The translations under genes and the position numbers were made by a program. Of a DNA stretch of 21,483 nt, positions 1 to 8,311 are shown piece by piece. The stretch spans positions 1 to 21,483 of the forward strand of contig NZ_CALTUR010000014.1 of NCBI RefSeq assembly GCF_943912555.1, read 5' to 3'. The stretch is from an uncultured Streptococcus sp. (lineage in GTDB: Bacteria; Bacillota; Bacilli; Lactobacillales; Streptococcaceae). The notes below the pieces were generated by a model. It was not told the DNA's origin and searched no databases. It was given only the letters and a program-made list of their open reading frames with translations. How positions within the stretch are numbered: the stretch's first letter is position 1; each line of letters starts with the position of its first letter.

Positions 1-100
1 CGAAAATCAAATTCAAACCACGTCAGCTTCGCCTTGCCGTACTCAAGTACAGCCTGCGGCTAGCTTCCTAGTTTGCTCTCTGATTTTCATTGAGTATTAG
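1..100. repeat. BOX-type intergenic repeat, left end cut by the window
   Basis: The segment contains the boxA-like core CGTCAGCTTCGCCTTGCCGTA, split here as CGTCAGCTTCGCC and TTGCCGTA, close to the sequence used for BOX-PCR of pneumococci. It ends in a GATTTTCATTGAGTATTA module that is roughly the inverted partner of the start (CGAAAATC). Such elements are scattered between genes in S. pneumoniae and relatives. Here it lies downstream of the recJ terminator. The true left end is outside the window. Confidence 0.75.
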
Positions 101-162
101 CCGAATCTTTTCTTACCATTATACCATTTTTTAAATGATTTTCAAAATGAAGATTTGTTTTC

Positions 163-187
163 AAAAAAGAGCTGGTTGCCCAACTCT
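163..187 (-). terminator. Rho-independent terminator of recJ
   Basis: Read on the minus strand, an 8-bp stem (AGAGTTGG with CCAGCTCT, one G-U pair, GCAA loop) is followed by a run of six T. It lies 10 bases past the recJ stop codon. Confidence 0.85.
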
Positions 188-196
188 TTCCTACGT

Positions 197-2431
197 CTAC
201 TCTTTTTCCATTAAAAAGTCATAAATTTCTTGCACAGTTCCTAGTGCCATCATTTCTTGGTCTTTGACGGTTTGTTTGAGATTCTGGTAAATCTGACTTT
301 CTCCGATTTCCCGCTTTGGTGCCTCTTTATTAACTGTCATCACACCATCTTTAATCATCACAAAGCCTAGTTCTTCAAAAACTTGAATCATCTTGACCAG
401 CAAGATTTGTTGAATATTGAGATAAGCAGCCAAATCTTTCAGCTTGTAGCGAATATCAAACTCTGGGAACTGGTAAATAGTCTTGTACAATTTGGCAAAC
501 TGATCTCTAGTCCCATAACCTGTCAGATAATAGGCCTTGTCAATATCATTTTTGAAATAGACAGCAGAGAAATTCTGTTCCTGAAAAATGGTCTTCAGCT
601 GAGTAATATCTTCAGGAATAGTTTTTACGACAACAGCTTCACTAGTCGCTATATCTGGCAGTTCTCCAGCAAAATCCAAGACTGGAATCCCCTCTGGCAA
701 GACTGCATTTTTCCCACGAATGTTAAAGAGTTGAACACCTTCCACACGCGCATCCACCATCATCAACTGGAGGGCAGTTTGGCCATTCCATTGGTTGACA
801 GATAATTTGACTGCCAGCTCTAGATTCTTGGTTTGAGAAAACTCTGTCGCCCATCTACCTTGTCCAAATGCTACCACTTCAAAACTAGCTTCACCCTTGG
901 AAATTTTCAGCTTGAGATGGGCATTGCCTGCTCCCATAGTACGGGCACTTTCGACCTGAAAATCCTTAATATAAAAGACAGGTTTCTGATTGTCCATTCC
1001 AAAAGGTGCCAAGCGCTCAAAGTTCTTGACTGTTTCAAGACTCAAAGCCTCCAAATCCAGCTCTTCATCTAGATTTAACTTGTTCTTGCCAGTAGCATCT
1101 GCGCCTTTTTCACGGACATAATCTTCCAAGACCTGAGACAAATCTGAGAGTTTCTCCACTTCCAGCGTCATTCCTGCTGCGCCAGCATGGCCTCCAAAGG
1201 CGATAAAGAGGTCGCGATGGGGATCCAGAGCCTCAAAAATATCGACTGCTTCCACACTACGAGCACTACCCTTGGCACGACCGTCCTCTATATTGAGAAC
1301 CATGACTGTCTGTCCCAATTCTTCCAACAAACGACCAGCCACGATACCCAGAACCCCAGGATTCCAGCCTTCCTTGGCCAAGACTTGGACCTTCTTCTCA
1401 GGATTCACCATGGTCTTGGCTTCTTCATAGATAGACTGAACGATTTCCTTGCGCTCTTCGTTTTTCTGATGAATCATGAGAGCAATCTCATGCGCTTCCT
1501 CATCATCAAACCCAGTCAGCAAATCAATGGCTGGATTAGGATCATCCAAGCGCCCCAAGGCATTTAAACGAGGGGCAATCTGGAAACCAACTGTCTCTTC
1601 TGTCACTTCATTGGCAGCAATCCCAGCCATGTCCAGCATTTCTTGTAAACCAATGCGCTGAGTATGTCCCAACACTTCCAGACCATACTGAACCAAGATA
1701 CGGTTCTCATCTGTCAAACTAACCATATCAGCAATGGTACCAATAGCAACCAAATCAAGCAATTCCACTTGTACTTCTTCCAAAAGGGCACAAGCCAGCT
1801 TGAAAGCCACTCCACAACCAGCCAAATATTTGAAAGGATAGTTCGCATCCAGATGTTCAGGGTGGACAATAGCATAAGCATCTGGTAAGGTTTCAGGCAT
1901 GGAATGGTGATCAGTCACAATGACATCCACTCCCATAGACTGGGCCAATTCAATAGCCTCATGACCCGCAACCCCATTATCCACCGTCACAATCAAGGAA
2001 ATCCCTTCTTGCTCGATAAAGTATTTATAGACACTGGCATTAGGTCCATAGCCATCAGTGAAACGATTTGGCAAGTAAACACGGCACTCAGCACCAAGCT
2101 GTTCCAAACTTTCCTTCACAATCGAAGCCGAAGTCATGCCATCCGCATCGTAGTCTCCATAAACGAGAATACTTTCCCCTTCTTCAATGGCCTGACGAAT
2201 CCGTTCCACTGCCTTGTCCATATCATGGAGCAGATAAGGGTCATGCAAATCCTCCAAGGAAGGTTCTAAAAACTTCTTCAGACTTTCTTGGTCCTGAATC
2301 CCTCTCTCAAATAATAACCGAGCCACCTCAGGACCCAGTCCAGCCTTCTTGGCTATCTTTGTAAAATCCGCATCTTCTACCTGCGGGGCAAACTGCCATT
2401 CATAAGTAGGTGTTATCAAAAAGACATCCAC
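197..2431 (-). CDS. recJ: Single-stranded-DNA-specific 5'-3' exonuclease RecJ
   Basis: RecJ degrades single-stranded DNA 5' to 3' in recombination repair, mismatch repair and stalled-fork processing. The DHH-phosphoesterase motifs are visible in order: YGDYDADGMTSA (about residue 92), VTVDNGV, then TDHHSMPE, where DHH binds the metal. The DHHA1 motif FGGHAGAAGMT follows near residue 410. An OB-like domain and a long C-terminal extension typical of Firmicute RecJ complete a 744-residue protein of normal length. The start at 2431 has only a weak ribosome-binding site. A TTG four codons later, in frame before ITPTYEW and with GGA upstream, may be the real start. The gene is divergent from the ABC operon and ends at its own terminator. 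Family assignment is secure; the exact start is not. Confidence 0.96.
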   Translation of the reverse strand: MDVFLITPTYEWQFAPQVEDADFTKIAKKAGLGPEVARLLFERGIQDQESLKKFLEPSLEDLHDPYLLHDMDKAVERIRQAIEEGESILVYGDYDADGMTSASIVKESLEQLGAECRVYLPNRFTDGYGPNASVYKYFIEQEGISLIVTVDNGVAGHEAIELAQSMGVDVIVTDHHSMPETLPDAYAIVHPEHLDANYPFKYLAGCGVAFKLACALLEEVQVELLDLVAIGTIADMVSLTDENRILVQYGLEVLGHTQRIGLQEMLDMAGIAANEVTEETVGFQIAPRLNALGRLDDPNPAIDLLTGFDDEEAHEIALMIHQKNEERKEIVQSIYEEAKTMVNPEKKVQVLAKEGWNPGVLGIVAGRLLEELGQTVMVLNIEDGRAKGSARSVEAVDIFEALDPHRDLFIAFGGHAGAAGMTLEVEKLSDLSQVLEDYVREKGADATGKNKLNLDEELDLEALSLETVKNFERLAPFGMDNQKPVFYIKDFQVESARTMGAGNAHLKLKISKGEASFEVVAFGQGRWATEFSQTKNLELAVKLSVNQWNGQTALQLMMVDARVEGVQLFNIRGKNAVLPEGIPVLDFAGELPDIATSEAVVVKTIPEDITQLKTIFQEQNFSAVYFKNDIDKAYYLTGYGTRDQFAKLYKTIYQFPEFDIRYKLKDLAAYLNIQQILLVKMIQVFEELGFVMIKDGVMTVNKEAPKREIGESQIYQNLKQTVKDQEMMALGTVQEIYDFLMEKE

Positions 2432-2455
2432 TCTTTCTAAGAATTCTATTGCTTC

Positions 2456-2461
2456 ATTATA
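2456..2461 (-). promoter_or_regulatory. Extended -10 promoter of recJ
   Basis: On the minus strand TATAAT is preceded by TG one base upstream (TGTTATAAT), an extended -10 element 25 bases before the recJ start. No convincing -35 is seen. Confidence 0.55.
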
Positions 2462-2532
2462 ACATGATTTAGGCTTTTTCTCTATCCAGATTGCTTTTTT
2501 ATAAAATTTTAGTGAATTTTTTCAGATATGAT

Positions 2533-2561
2533 TTGACAAGACAAAGCTTTTTGTGTAAAAT
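2533..2561 (+). promoter_or_regulatory. Sigma-A promoter of the amino-acid ABC operon
   Basis: A perfect -35 TTGACA (2533-2538), a 17-base spacer and -10 TAAAAT (2556-2561) lie 34 bases before the ATPase start. A second possible extended -10, TGTTATAAA, sits just downstream at 2565-2573. Confidence 0.75.
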
Positions 2562-2595
2562 CATGTTATAAAATCTAACACAAAGGAGATTCCTT

Positions 2596-3354
2596 ATGGC
2601 TTTAGTAGAATTTGAACACGTCGAAAAATATTACGGAGATTACCATGCACTCCGCAACATCAATCTCCGTTTTGAAAAAGGGCAAGTTGTTGTACTCCTA
2701 GGCCCTTCTGGTTCTGGTAAGTCCACTCTTATCCGCACCATCAATGGTTTGGAGGTTGTTGACAAAGGAAGTCTTCTCGTAAATGGTCACCAAGTTGCTG
2801 GTGCCAGCCAGAAAGATTTGGTGCCTCTTCGCAAGGAAGTAGGCATGGTTTTCCAACATTTTAACCTCTATCCGCATAAAACAGTGTTAGAAAACGTAAC
2901 ACTAGCACCCATAAAAGTTCTAGGAATTGATAAAAAAGAAGCTGAAAAAACAGCCCAAAAATATCTGGAATTTGTAAATATGTGGGACAAGAAAGATTCT
3001 TATCCAGCCATGCTATCTGGTGGACAAAAACAACGGATTGCCATCGCACGTGGACTCGCTATGCATCCTGAACTCCTCCTCTTTGATGAGCCAACATCTG
3101 CCCTAGACCCTGAAACTATCGGCGATGTTCTGGCAGTTATGCAAAAATTGGCCCGTGATGGTATGAATATGATTATCGTGACCCATGAAATGGGCTTCGC
3201 CCGTGAAGTTGCTGATCGCATCATCTTTATGGCTGATGGAGAGGTTTTGGTGGATACGACAGATGTTGATGACTTTTTCGACAATCCAAGCGAACCTCGT
3301 GCCCAACAATTTCTCAGCAAAATTATCAACCACGAAAGTGATAAAGTCAAATAA
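2596..3354 (+). CDS. Polar amino-acid ABC transporter, ATP-binding protein
   Basis: This is the ATPase that powers uptake of a polar amino acid (GlnQ/HisP family). It binds two permeases on the cytoplasmic face of the membrane. The 252-residue protein shows Walker A GPSGSGKST (about residue 37), a Q-loop (VFQHFNLYPH), the ABC signature LSGGQKQR, Walker B LLLFDEPTSALDPE and the switch histidine in VTHEMGFA. The ATG follows AAAGGAG at normal spacing. It is the first gene of a four-gene operon and the binding-protein gene starts 10 bases after its stop. The substrate cannot be read from the ATPase; glutamine, cystine or another polar amino acid are all possible. Confidence 0.93.
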   Translation: MALVEFEHVEKYYGDYHALRNINLRFEKGQVVVLLGPSGSGKSTLIRTINGLEVVDKGSLLVNGHQVAGASQKDLVPLRKEVGMVFQHFNLYPHKTVLENVTLAPIKVLGIDKKEAEKTAQKYLEFVNMWDKKDSYPAMLSGGQKQRIAIARGLAMHPELLLFDEPTSALDPETIGDVLAVMQKLARDGMNMIIVTHEMGFAREVADRIIFMADGEVLVDTTDVDDFFDNPSEPRAQQFLSKIINHESDKVK

Positions 3355-3364
3355 GGAGGCGCCT

Positions 3365-4159
3365 ATGAAAAAGAAATTCTTTTTATCAGCAATATTGATT
3401 AGCCTTTTCGGCCTTGCTACTGCAAAACCAGTTCAGGCTGATACCAGTGTCGCAGACATTCAAAAGAGAGGCGAACTGGTTGTTGGTGTCAAACAAGATG
3501 TTCCCAATTTTGGCTACAAGGATCCTAAGACAGGGACTTATTCTGGTATTGAAACAGACTTGGCCAAGATGGTAGCAGATGAGCTTAAGGTCAAGGTTCG
3601 CTATGTGCCTGTTACCGCGCAAACCCGTGGACCGCTCCTAGACAATGAACAGGTCGATATGGACATTGCAACCTTTACCATTACAGACGAACGCAAAAAA
3701 CTCTATAACTTTACCAGTCCCTACTACACGGACGCATCTGGCTTTTTGGTCAATAAATCTGCCAAAATCAAAAGCATTGAGGACTTAAACGGAAAAACCA
3801 TCGGTGTTGCCCAAGGTTCCATTACCCAACGCTTGATTACTGAACTGGGTAAAAAGAAAGGCTTAACCTTTAAATTCGTCGAACTTGGTTCTTATCCAGA
3901 ATTGATTACTTCCCTTCATGCCCACCGTATCGATGCCTTTTCCGTTGACCGCTCGATTCTGTCTGGCTACATCAGCAAACGCACAGTACTACTAGATGAT
4001 AGTTTCAAGCCATCTGACTACGGTATCGTTACCAAGAAATCAAATACAGAGCTCAACAACTATCTTGATAACTTGGTCACTAAATGGAGCAAGGATGGTA
4101 GTTTACAGAAACTTTATGACCGTTACAAGCTCAAACCATCTAGCCATACCGCAGATTAA
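3365..4159 (+). CDS. Amino-acid ABC transporter substrate-binding protein, secreted form without lipobox
   Basis: This family-3 (SBP_bac_3) extracellular binding protein captures a polar amino acid for the two downstream permeases. The 264-residue product begins MKKKFF with a hydrophobic stretch and a likely signal-peptidase-I site after KPVQA. The mature domain starts DTSVADIQKRGELVVGV and contains the family pattern GIETDLAKMVADEL and DMDIATFTITDERK. There is no cysteine in the signal region, so no lipobox, which is unusual for a Gram-positive binding protein that must stay at the cell. The ATG at 3365 follows AAGGAGG. A longer in-frame extension back to 3185 overlaps the ATPase gene and is not credible. 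Permease 1 begins 12 bases after the stop. Confidence 0.92.
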   Translation: MKKKFFLSAILISLFGLATAKPVQADTSVADIQKRGELVVGVKQDVPNFGYKDPKTGTYSGIETDLAKMVADELKVKVRYVPVTAQTRGPLLDNEQVDMDIATFTITDERKKLYNFTSPYYTDASGFLVNKSAKIKSIEDLNGKTIGVAQGSITQRLITELGKKKGLTFKFVELGSYPELITSLHAHRIDAFSVDRSILSGYISKRTVLLDDSFKPSDYGIVTKKSNTELNNYLDNLVTKWSKDGSLQKLYDRYKLKPSSHTAD

Positions 4160-4171
4160 GGAGGACACCCT

Positions 4172-4849
4172 ATGACAGATTTATCATCTTGGACAGCCTA
4201 TTTTCAGGATTTTGGCCAATTTTTCAATGGTTTCCTCTTCACCCTTGCTCTAGCGATTGGATCCTTTATCCTAGCCATGGTTTTGGGCATCTTCTTTGGA
4301 GCAATGTCAACCAGCAAACGTCCGATTTTGCGCATTTTGGCTCGCATATTTGTCGAATTTTACCAAAACACTCCTCTCTTGGTGCAGTTTGTTATCGTTT
4401 TTTATGGCCTACCTCTTATCAGTGACCATACCATCATGATTCCGATTTATTGGACGACTGTTCTCTGCGTGGGACTCTATCACGGCGCCTACATCGCCGA
4501 GGTGATTCGCTCAGGGATTCAGTCTATTCCTAGCGGTCAAATGGAGGCCGCCTTGTCGCAAGGTTTTACCTATATCAGCGCCATGCGCTTGATTATCTTG
4601 CCTCAGGCCTTTCGTATCATACTCCCTCCTTTGACCAACCAAATCGTCAACCTCATCAAGAATACCTCGACAGTCGCTATCATCTCTGGAGTCGACTTGA
4701 TGTTTGTGACCAAGTCTTGGTCGGCTCTCAACGGAAACTACATTCCAGCCTTTCTAGGCGCTGCCCTGCTCTACTTTTCTCTTTGCTTCCCTGTTGCCCA
4801 GTTTGGTCGCAAGATGGAGCAAGCCAACAAAAAAGCCTATTCACTTTAG
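4172..4849 (+). CDS. Amino-acid ABC transporter permease 1
   Basis: This is an integral membrane subunit of the HisM/GlnP permease family, which forms half of the translocation path. The 225-residue protein has several hydrophobic helices (one at about residues 18-42). Its EAA loop reads QMEAALSQGFTYISAMRLII followed by LPQA, the ATPase docking site. The sequence FVEFYQNTPLLVQFVI is typical of polar amino-acid permeases. The start follows AAGGAGGA. Permease 2 begins 9 bases after its stop. This gene is intact, unlike its partner, so a complete heterodimer would depend on repair of permease 2 or on homodimerisation. Confidence 0.92.
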   Translation: MTDLSSWTAYFQDFGQFFNGFLFTLALAIGSFILAMVLGIFFGAMSTSKRPILRILARIFVEFYQNTPLLVQFVIVFYGLPLISDHTIMIPIYWTTVLCVGLYHGAYIAEVIRSGIQSIPSGQMEAALSQGFTYISAMRLIILPQAFRIILPPLTNQIVNLIKNTSTVAIISGVDLMFVTKSWSALNGNYIPAFLGAALLYFSLCFPVAQFGRKMEQANKKAYSL

Positions 4850-4858
4850 GAGGTTACT

Positions 4859-5721
4859 ATGGAATCCATTTTAGAAGTTTTGACCCCAGATAACCTAATC
4901 TTTATCTTTAAAGGATTTGGCTTGACCCTCTATATTTCTCTGATCGCCATCGTCCTCTCTACACTTATCGGTACAGTTCTAGCGGTCATGAGAAATGGCA
5001 AAAATCCTATCTTGCGTATTATTTCCAGCATTTACATCGAATTTGTGCGTAATGTTCCCAACCTCCTCTGGATTTTCACTATCTTTTTAGTGTTCAAAAT
5101 GAAATCCACACCAGCTGGTATCACCGCCTTTACCCTCTTTACATCAGTAGCCTTGGCTGAGATTATCCGAGGTGGTCTCAACGCTGTGGACAAGGGGCAA
5201 TACGAAGCAGGAATGTCACAAGGATTTACCTCTATACAAATCCTCTATCACATCATTCTCCCACAAGCAATCCGTAAAATGCTGCCAGCCATCATTTCTC
5301 AGTTTGTAACCGTGATTAAGGTATCACCGCCTTTACCCTCTTTACATCAGTAGCCTTGGCTGAGATTATCCGAGGTGGTCTCAACGCTGTGGACAAGGGG
5401 CAATACGAAGCAGGAATGTCACAAGGATTTACCTCTATACAAATCCTCTATCACATCATTCTCCCACAAGCAATCCGTAAAATGCTGCCAGCCATCATTT
5501 CTCAGTTTGTAACCGTGATTAAGGATACCAGTCTTCTCTACTCTGTTATCGCCCTACAAGAACTCTTTGGAGCCAGCCAAATTCTCATGGGCCGTTATTT
5601 CGAACCAGAGCAGGTCTTCAGTCTGTATATCCTGATTGCCCTCATCTACTTCAGCTTTAACCTAGCCATTTCTAGCCTGTCTCATATGTTAGCAAAACGT
5701 TGGCAACAAGCTGCAGAATAA
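4859..5721 (+). pseudogene. Amino-acid ABC transporter permease 2, disrupted by a 203-bp tandem duplication
   Basis: The reading frame opens after AGGAGG with MESILEVLTP and shows normal permease features: FVRNVPNLLWIF and an EAA loop with YEAGMSQGFTSIQ followed by IILPQA. After VTVIK it runs into a second copy of bases 5117-5319 in the wrong frame and stops at TAG (5351-5353), giving 164 residues ending SLHQ. The remaining 3' part stays open from a TTG at 5356 to 5721, beginning LAEIIRGG and ending RWQQAAE. That TTG has no ribosome-binding site. Deleting one 203-bp unit leaves exactly 660 bases, a 219-codon permease plus stop, so the lesion is fully explained by the duplication. The truncated product keeps the docking loop but lacks the last helices and is probably inactive. 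Confidence 0.9.
5117..5522 (+). repeat. Exact 203-bp tandem direct repeat inside permease 2
   Basis: Bases 5117-5319 are repeated without mismatch at 5320-5522. The copies share GG at both borders and at the junction (5117-5118, 5320-5321, 5523-5524), so identity extends two bases beyond the unit. The unit length is not a multiple of three. The absence of any divergence means the event is very recent, or the array is repeatedly lost and regained, or it is an assembly error. Confidence 0.97.
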
Positions 5722-5727
5722 ACAACC

Positions 5728-5755
5728 ACTCTCCAGTTCAATTGGAGAGTTTTTT
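5728..5755 (+). terminator. Rho-independent terminator of the ABC operon
   Basis: The stem ACTCTCCA with TGGAGAGT is followed by six T, starting 7 bases after the permease 2 stop. Confidence 0.88.
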
Positions 5756-5784
5756 GATGATAGTAGATATTTATAGACCTCAAT

Positions 5785-5813
5785 TTGACACCATACTTTT
5801 TCTATGATAAAAT
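5785..5813 (+). promoter_or_regulatory. Sigma-A promoter of the NOX gene
   Basis: A perfect -35 TTGACA (5785-5790), a 17-base spacer and -10 TAAAAT (5808-5813). Transcription would begin near 5820. This rules out the in-frame ATG at 5804, which lies inside the promoter. Confidence 0.75.
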
Positions 5814-5851
5814 GTAACAAATTTATTTACAACAAATCAAATCTAAATGAA

Positions 5852-7054
5852 ATGGAATTTTTTATGAAATCACTCAAAGGACTACTCTTTATCATAGCTA
5901 GTTTTGCCTTGACTATTTTGACTTGGATGAGCACTTCTCCCCAATTCATGATTCCAGGACTAGCTTTAACAAGCCTATCTCTGACTTTTATCCTAGCCAC
6001 TCGTCTCCCCCTACTAGAAAGCTGGTTCCACGGTTTGGAGAAGGTCTATACTATCCACAAATTCACAGCCTTTCTCTCCATCATCCTACTAATCTTTCAT
6101 AACTTTAGTATGGGCGGTTTGTGGGGCACTCGCTTAGCTGCTCAGTTTGGCAACCTTGCAATCTATATCTTTATCAGCATCATCCTTGTCGCCTATTTAG
6201 GCAAATACATCCAATACGAAGCTTGGCGATGGATTCACCGCCTGGTTTATTTAGCCTATATTTTTGGACTCTTTCACGTCTACATGATGATGGGCAATCA
6301 TCTCCTTACATTTAATCCTCTAAGTTTTCTTGTTGGTAGCTATGCCCTTTTAGGCTTACTAGCTGGTTTTTATATCATTTTTCTATATCAAAAGATTGGC
6401 TTTCCCTATCTAGGGAAAATTACCAATCTCAAACGCTTAAACCACGATACTAGAGAAATTCAAATCCATCTTAGCAGACCTTTCAATTATCAAGCAGGAC
6501 AATTTGCCTTCCTAAAGATTTTCCAAGAAGGTTTTGAAAGTGCTCCGCATCCCTTTTCTATCTCAGGAGGTCATGGTCAAACTCTTTACTTTACTGTTAA
6601 AAATTCAGGTGACCATACCAAGAATATCTATGACAATCTTCAAGTCGGCAGCAAAGTAAGTGTAGACAGAGCTTACGGACACATGATTATAGAAGAAGGA
6701 CCAGAAAATCAGGTTTGGATTGCTGGAGGTATTGGGATTACCCCCTTCATCTCTTACATCCGTGAACATCCTATTTTAGATAAACAGGTTCACTTCTACT
6801 ATAGCTTCCGTGGAGAGGAAAATGCAGTTTATCTAGATTTGCTTCGTGACTATGCTCAGAAAAATCCTAATTTTGAACTCCATCTAGTAGACAGTACGAA
6901 AGACGGCTATCTTAATTTTGAGCAAGAAGAAGTACCCGAACAGGCAAGCGTCTATATGTGTGGTCCTCTTTCTATGATGAAGTCCCTTGCTAAACAGATT
7001 AAGAAACAAAATCCAAAAACAGAGCTTATTTACGAAGGATTCAAGTTCAAATAA
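5852..7054 (+). CDS. Bacterial NADPH oxidase homologue (SpNOX type, ferric-reductase-like)
   Basis: This membrane flavocytochrome moves electrons from NAD(P)H through FAD and two b-hemes to external acceptors such as oxygen (giving superoxide) or ferric iron. It is nearly identical to what I remember of pneumococcal SpNOX. The N-terminal half has about six helices. The paired heme histidines are H69 and H83 (in IHKFTAF and LIFHNF) and H129 and H142 (in WIHRLVY and GLFHVY). The C-terminal dehydrogenase domain shows the FAD motif HPFSISGG, the nucleotide motif GGIGITPF, YMCGP and a terminal EGFKFK with an aromatic that can stack on the flavin. A start at 5852 gives 400 residues, the expected length. 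ATG 5864 (MKSLKGLL) has GGA upstream and is a real alternative. It stands alone between two terminators. Confidence 0.92.
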   Translation: MEFFMKSLKGLLFIIASFALTILTWMSTSPQFMIPGLALTSLSLTFILATRLPLLESWFHGLEKVYTIHKFTAFLSIILLIFHNFSMGGLWGTRLAAQFGNLAIYIFISIILVAYLGKYIQYEAWRWIHRLVYLAYIFGLFHVYMMMGNHLLTFNPLSFLVGSYALLGLLAGFYIIFLYQKIGFPYLGKITNLKRLNHDTREIQIHLSRPFNYQAGQFAFLKIFQEGFESAPHPFSISGGHGQTLYFTVKNSGDHTKNIYDNLQVGSKVSVDRAYGHMIIEEGPENQVWIAGGIGITPFISYIREHPILDKQVHFYYSFRGEENAVYLDLLRDYAQKNPNFELHLVDSTKDGYLNFEQEEVPEQASVYMCGPLSMMKSLAKQIKKQNPKTELIYEGFKFK

Positions 7055-7063
7055 TTACTCATA

Positions 7064-7091
7064 CTCTCCTGGAATTTACCAGGAGTTTTTT
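7064..7091 (+). terminator. Rho-independent terminator of the NOX gene
   Basis: The stem CTCCTGG with CCAGGAG and a six-base loop is followed by six T on the plus strand, 11 bases after the NOX stop. Confidence 0.88.
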
Positions 7092-7103
7092 CTACACAAC
7101 CGC

Positions 7104-7135
7104 AAAAAACACTGCCAGATTTCTAGCAGTGTTTT
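7104..7135 (-). terminator. Rho-independent terminator of msmK
   Basis: On the minus strand a 10-bp stem (AAAACACTGC with GCAGTGTTTT) runs into a T tract at 7109-7104. It faces the NOX terminator, giving a convergent pair. Confidence 0.88.
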
Positions 7136-7148
7136 GAGTTTCATTTGC

Positions 7149-8279
7149 TTAGTAAATTGTTCTTTCAGTTTCTACATCGAAGAAGTGTGCTTTGTTCAAG
7201 TCAAATCCAAGTTCAACTGTTGCACCTGTTTGCAAGTAGTCACGAGCATCAACTTTAGCAACAAATTCGTCTTTACCAACTTGGCAGTAAAGGTGAGATT
7301 CTGAACCAAGCAATTCTGATACAGAGATAGTAGCTTTTACAACTGATTCTGGGAATGTTTCAAGGAATGCTTCCTCTGCATTCACGTCTTCTGGACGGAT
7401 ACCGAAGATTAATTCTTTACCTTCATAGCCTTTTTCACGAAGAACTTTCAAAGCGCCTTCTGGCACTTTTAAACGGAAACCGTCAGAAACAATTTCGCTA
7501 CCAACCAGTTTCACGTTGATGAAGTTCATAGCTGGACTTCCGATGAATCCTGCAACGAATTTGTTAACTGGGTTTTTGTAAACTTCTTGAGGAGAACCAA
7601 TTTGTTCTACACGTCCGATAGTACCTGTACCAGCAGGGTTCTTAGTTGCTGACATGATAACGATACGGTCTGCAAGTGTCATCGCTTCTGTTTGGTCGTG
7701 AGTTACATAGATAGTTGTAGCTCCGATACGACGGTGGATTTTAGCGATTTCAGCACGCATTGATACACGAAGTTTAGCATCCAAGTTTGACAAAGGTTCG
7801 TCCATCAAGAATACTTTTGCATCACGGACAATGGCACGACCCATGGCAACACGTTGACGTTGACCACCTGAAAGGTCAGCTGGTTTACGTTCCAAGAATT
7901 CTTTCAATCCAAGGATTTCAGCTGCTTCTTGCACACGTTTGTCGATATCTTCTTTACTGTATTTACGCAATTTCAAACCGAAAGCCATGTTGTCATAAAC
8001 AGTCATGTGTGGGTAAAGAGCGTAGTTTTGGAATACCATGGCGATGTCACGGTCTTTTGGAGCTACGTCGTTGACAACCACTCCATCGATAGAGGCAGTT
8101 CCTTCTGTGATATCTTCAAGACCTGCAATCATACGGAGAGTAGTTGATTTACCACATCCTGAAGGTCCTACGAAAACGATGAACTCTTTGTCTTTGATGT
8201 TCAAGTTGAAATCTTCAACTGAATAGTGTTCGCTGTTTGGATATTTTTTGAAAATATTTTTAAGATTTAATTCTACCAT
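7149..8279 (-). CDS. msmK: Sugar ABC transporter ATPase MsmK
   Basis: MsmK is the shared ATPase of streptococcal CUT1 carbohydrate importers (raffinose, maltodextrins, sialic acid and others), whose own operons often lack an ATPase. The 376-residue protein has Walker A GPSGCGKST (about residue 38), the signature LSGGQRQRVAMGRA, Walker B VFLMDEPLSNLDAKLR, the switch motif VTHDQTEAMTL and a C-terminal TOBE/OB regulatory domain (FGIRPEDV). AAGGAG lies 8 bases before the ATG. No permease or binding-protein genes are next to it, as expected for a stand-alone shared ATPase. Its own promoter overlaps a cre site, so carbon-catabolite control is likely. Confidence 0.95.
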   Translation of the reverse strand: MVELNLKNIFKKYPNSEHYSVEDFNLNIKDKEFIVFVGPSGCGKSTTLRMIAGLEDITEGTASIDGVVVNDVAPKDRDIAMVFQNYALYPHMTVYDNMAFGLKLRKYSKEDIDKRVQEAAEILGLKEFLERKPADLSGGQRQRVAMGRAIVRDAKVFLMDEPLSNLDAKLRVSMRAEIAKIHRRIGATTIYVTHDQTEAMTLADRIVIMSATKNPAGTGTIGRVEQIGSPQEVYKNPVNKFVAGFIGSPAMNFINVKLVGSEIVSDGFRLKVPEGALKVLREKGYEGKELIFGIRPEDVNAEEAFLETFPESVVKATISVSELLGSESHLYCQVGKDEFVAKVDARDYLQTGATVELGFDLNKAHFFDVETERTIY

Positions 8280-8311
8280 GAGGTGAACTCCTTTTGTCTT
8301 TTGATAGTTTT

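Noticed and set aside
383..2364. Open frames on the plus strand inside recJ
   Set aside because: They are antisense to a complete, well-conserved recJ frame, show no ribosome-binding sites and no recognisable domains.
5356..5721. Separate gene starting at TTG 5356
   Set aside because: No ribosome-binding site, and its sequence is the exact continuation of permease 2 after the duplication; it is the 3' part of the same broken gene.
5804..5851. N-terminal extension of the NOX protein from ATG 5804
   Set aside because: The ATG lies inside the -35/-10 promoter, so it would not be in the transcript; the extension is also not part of the family.
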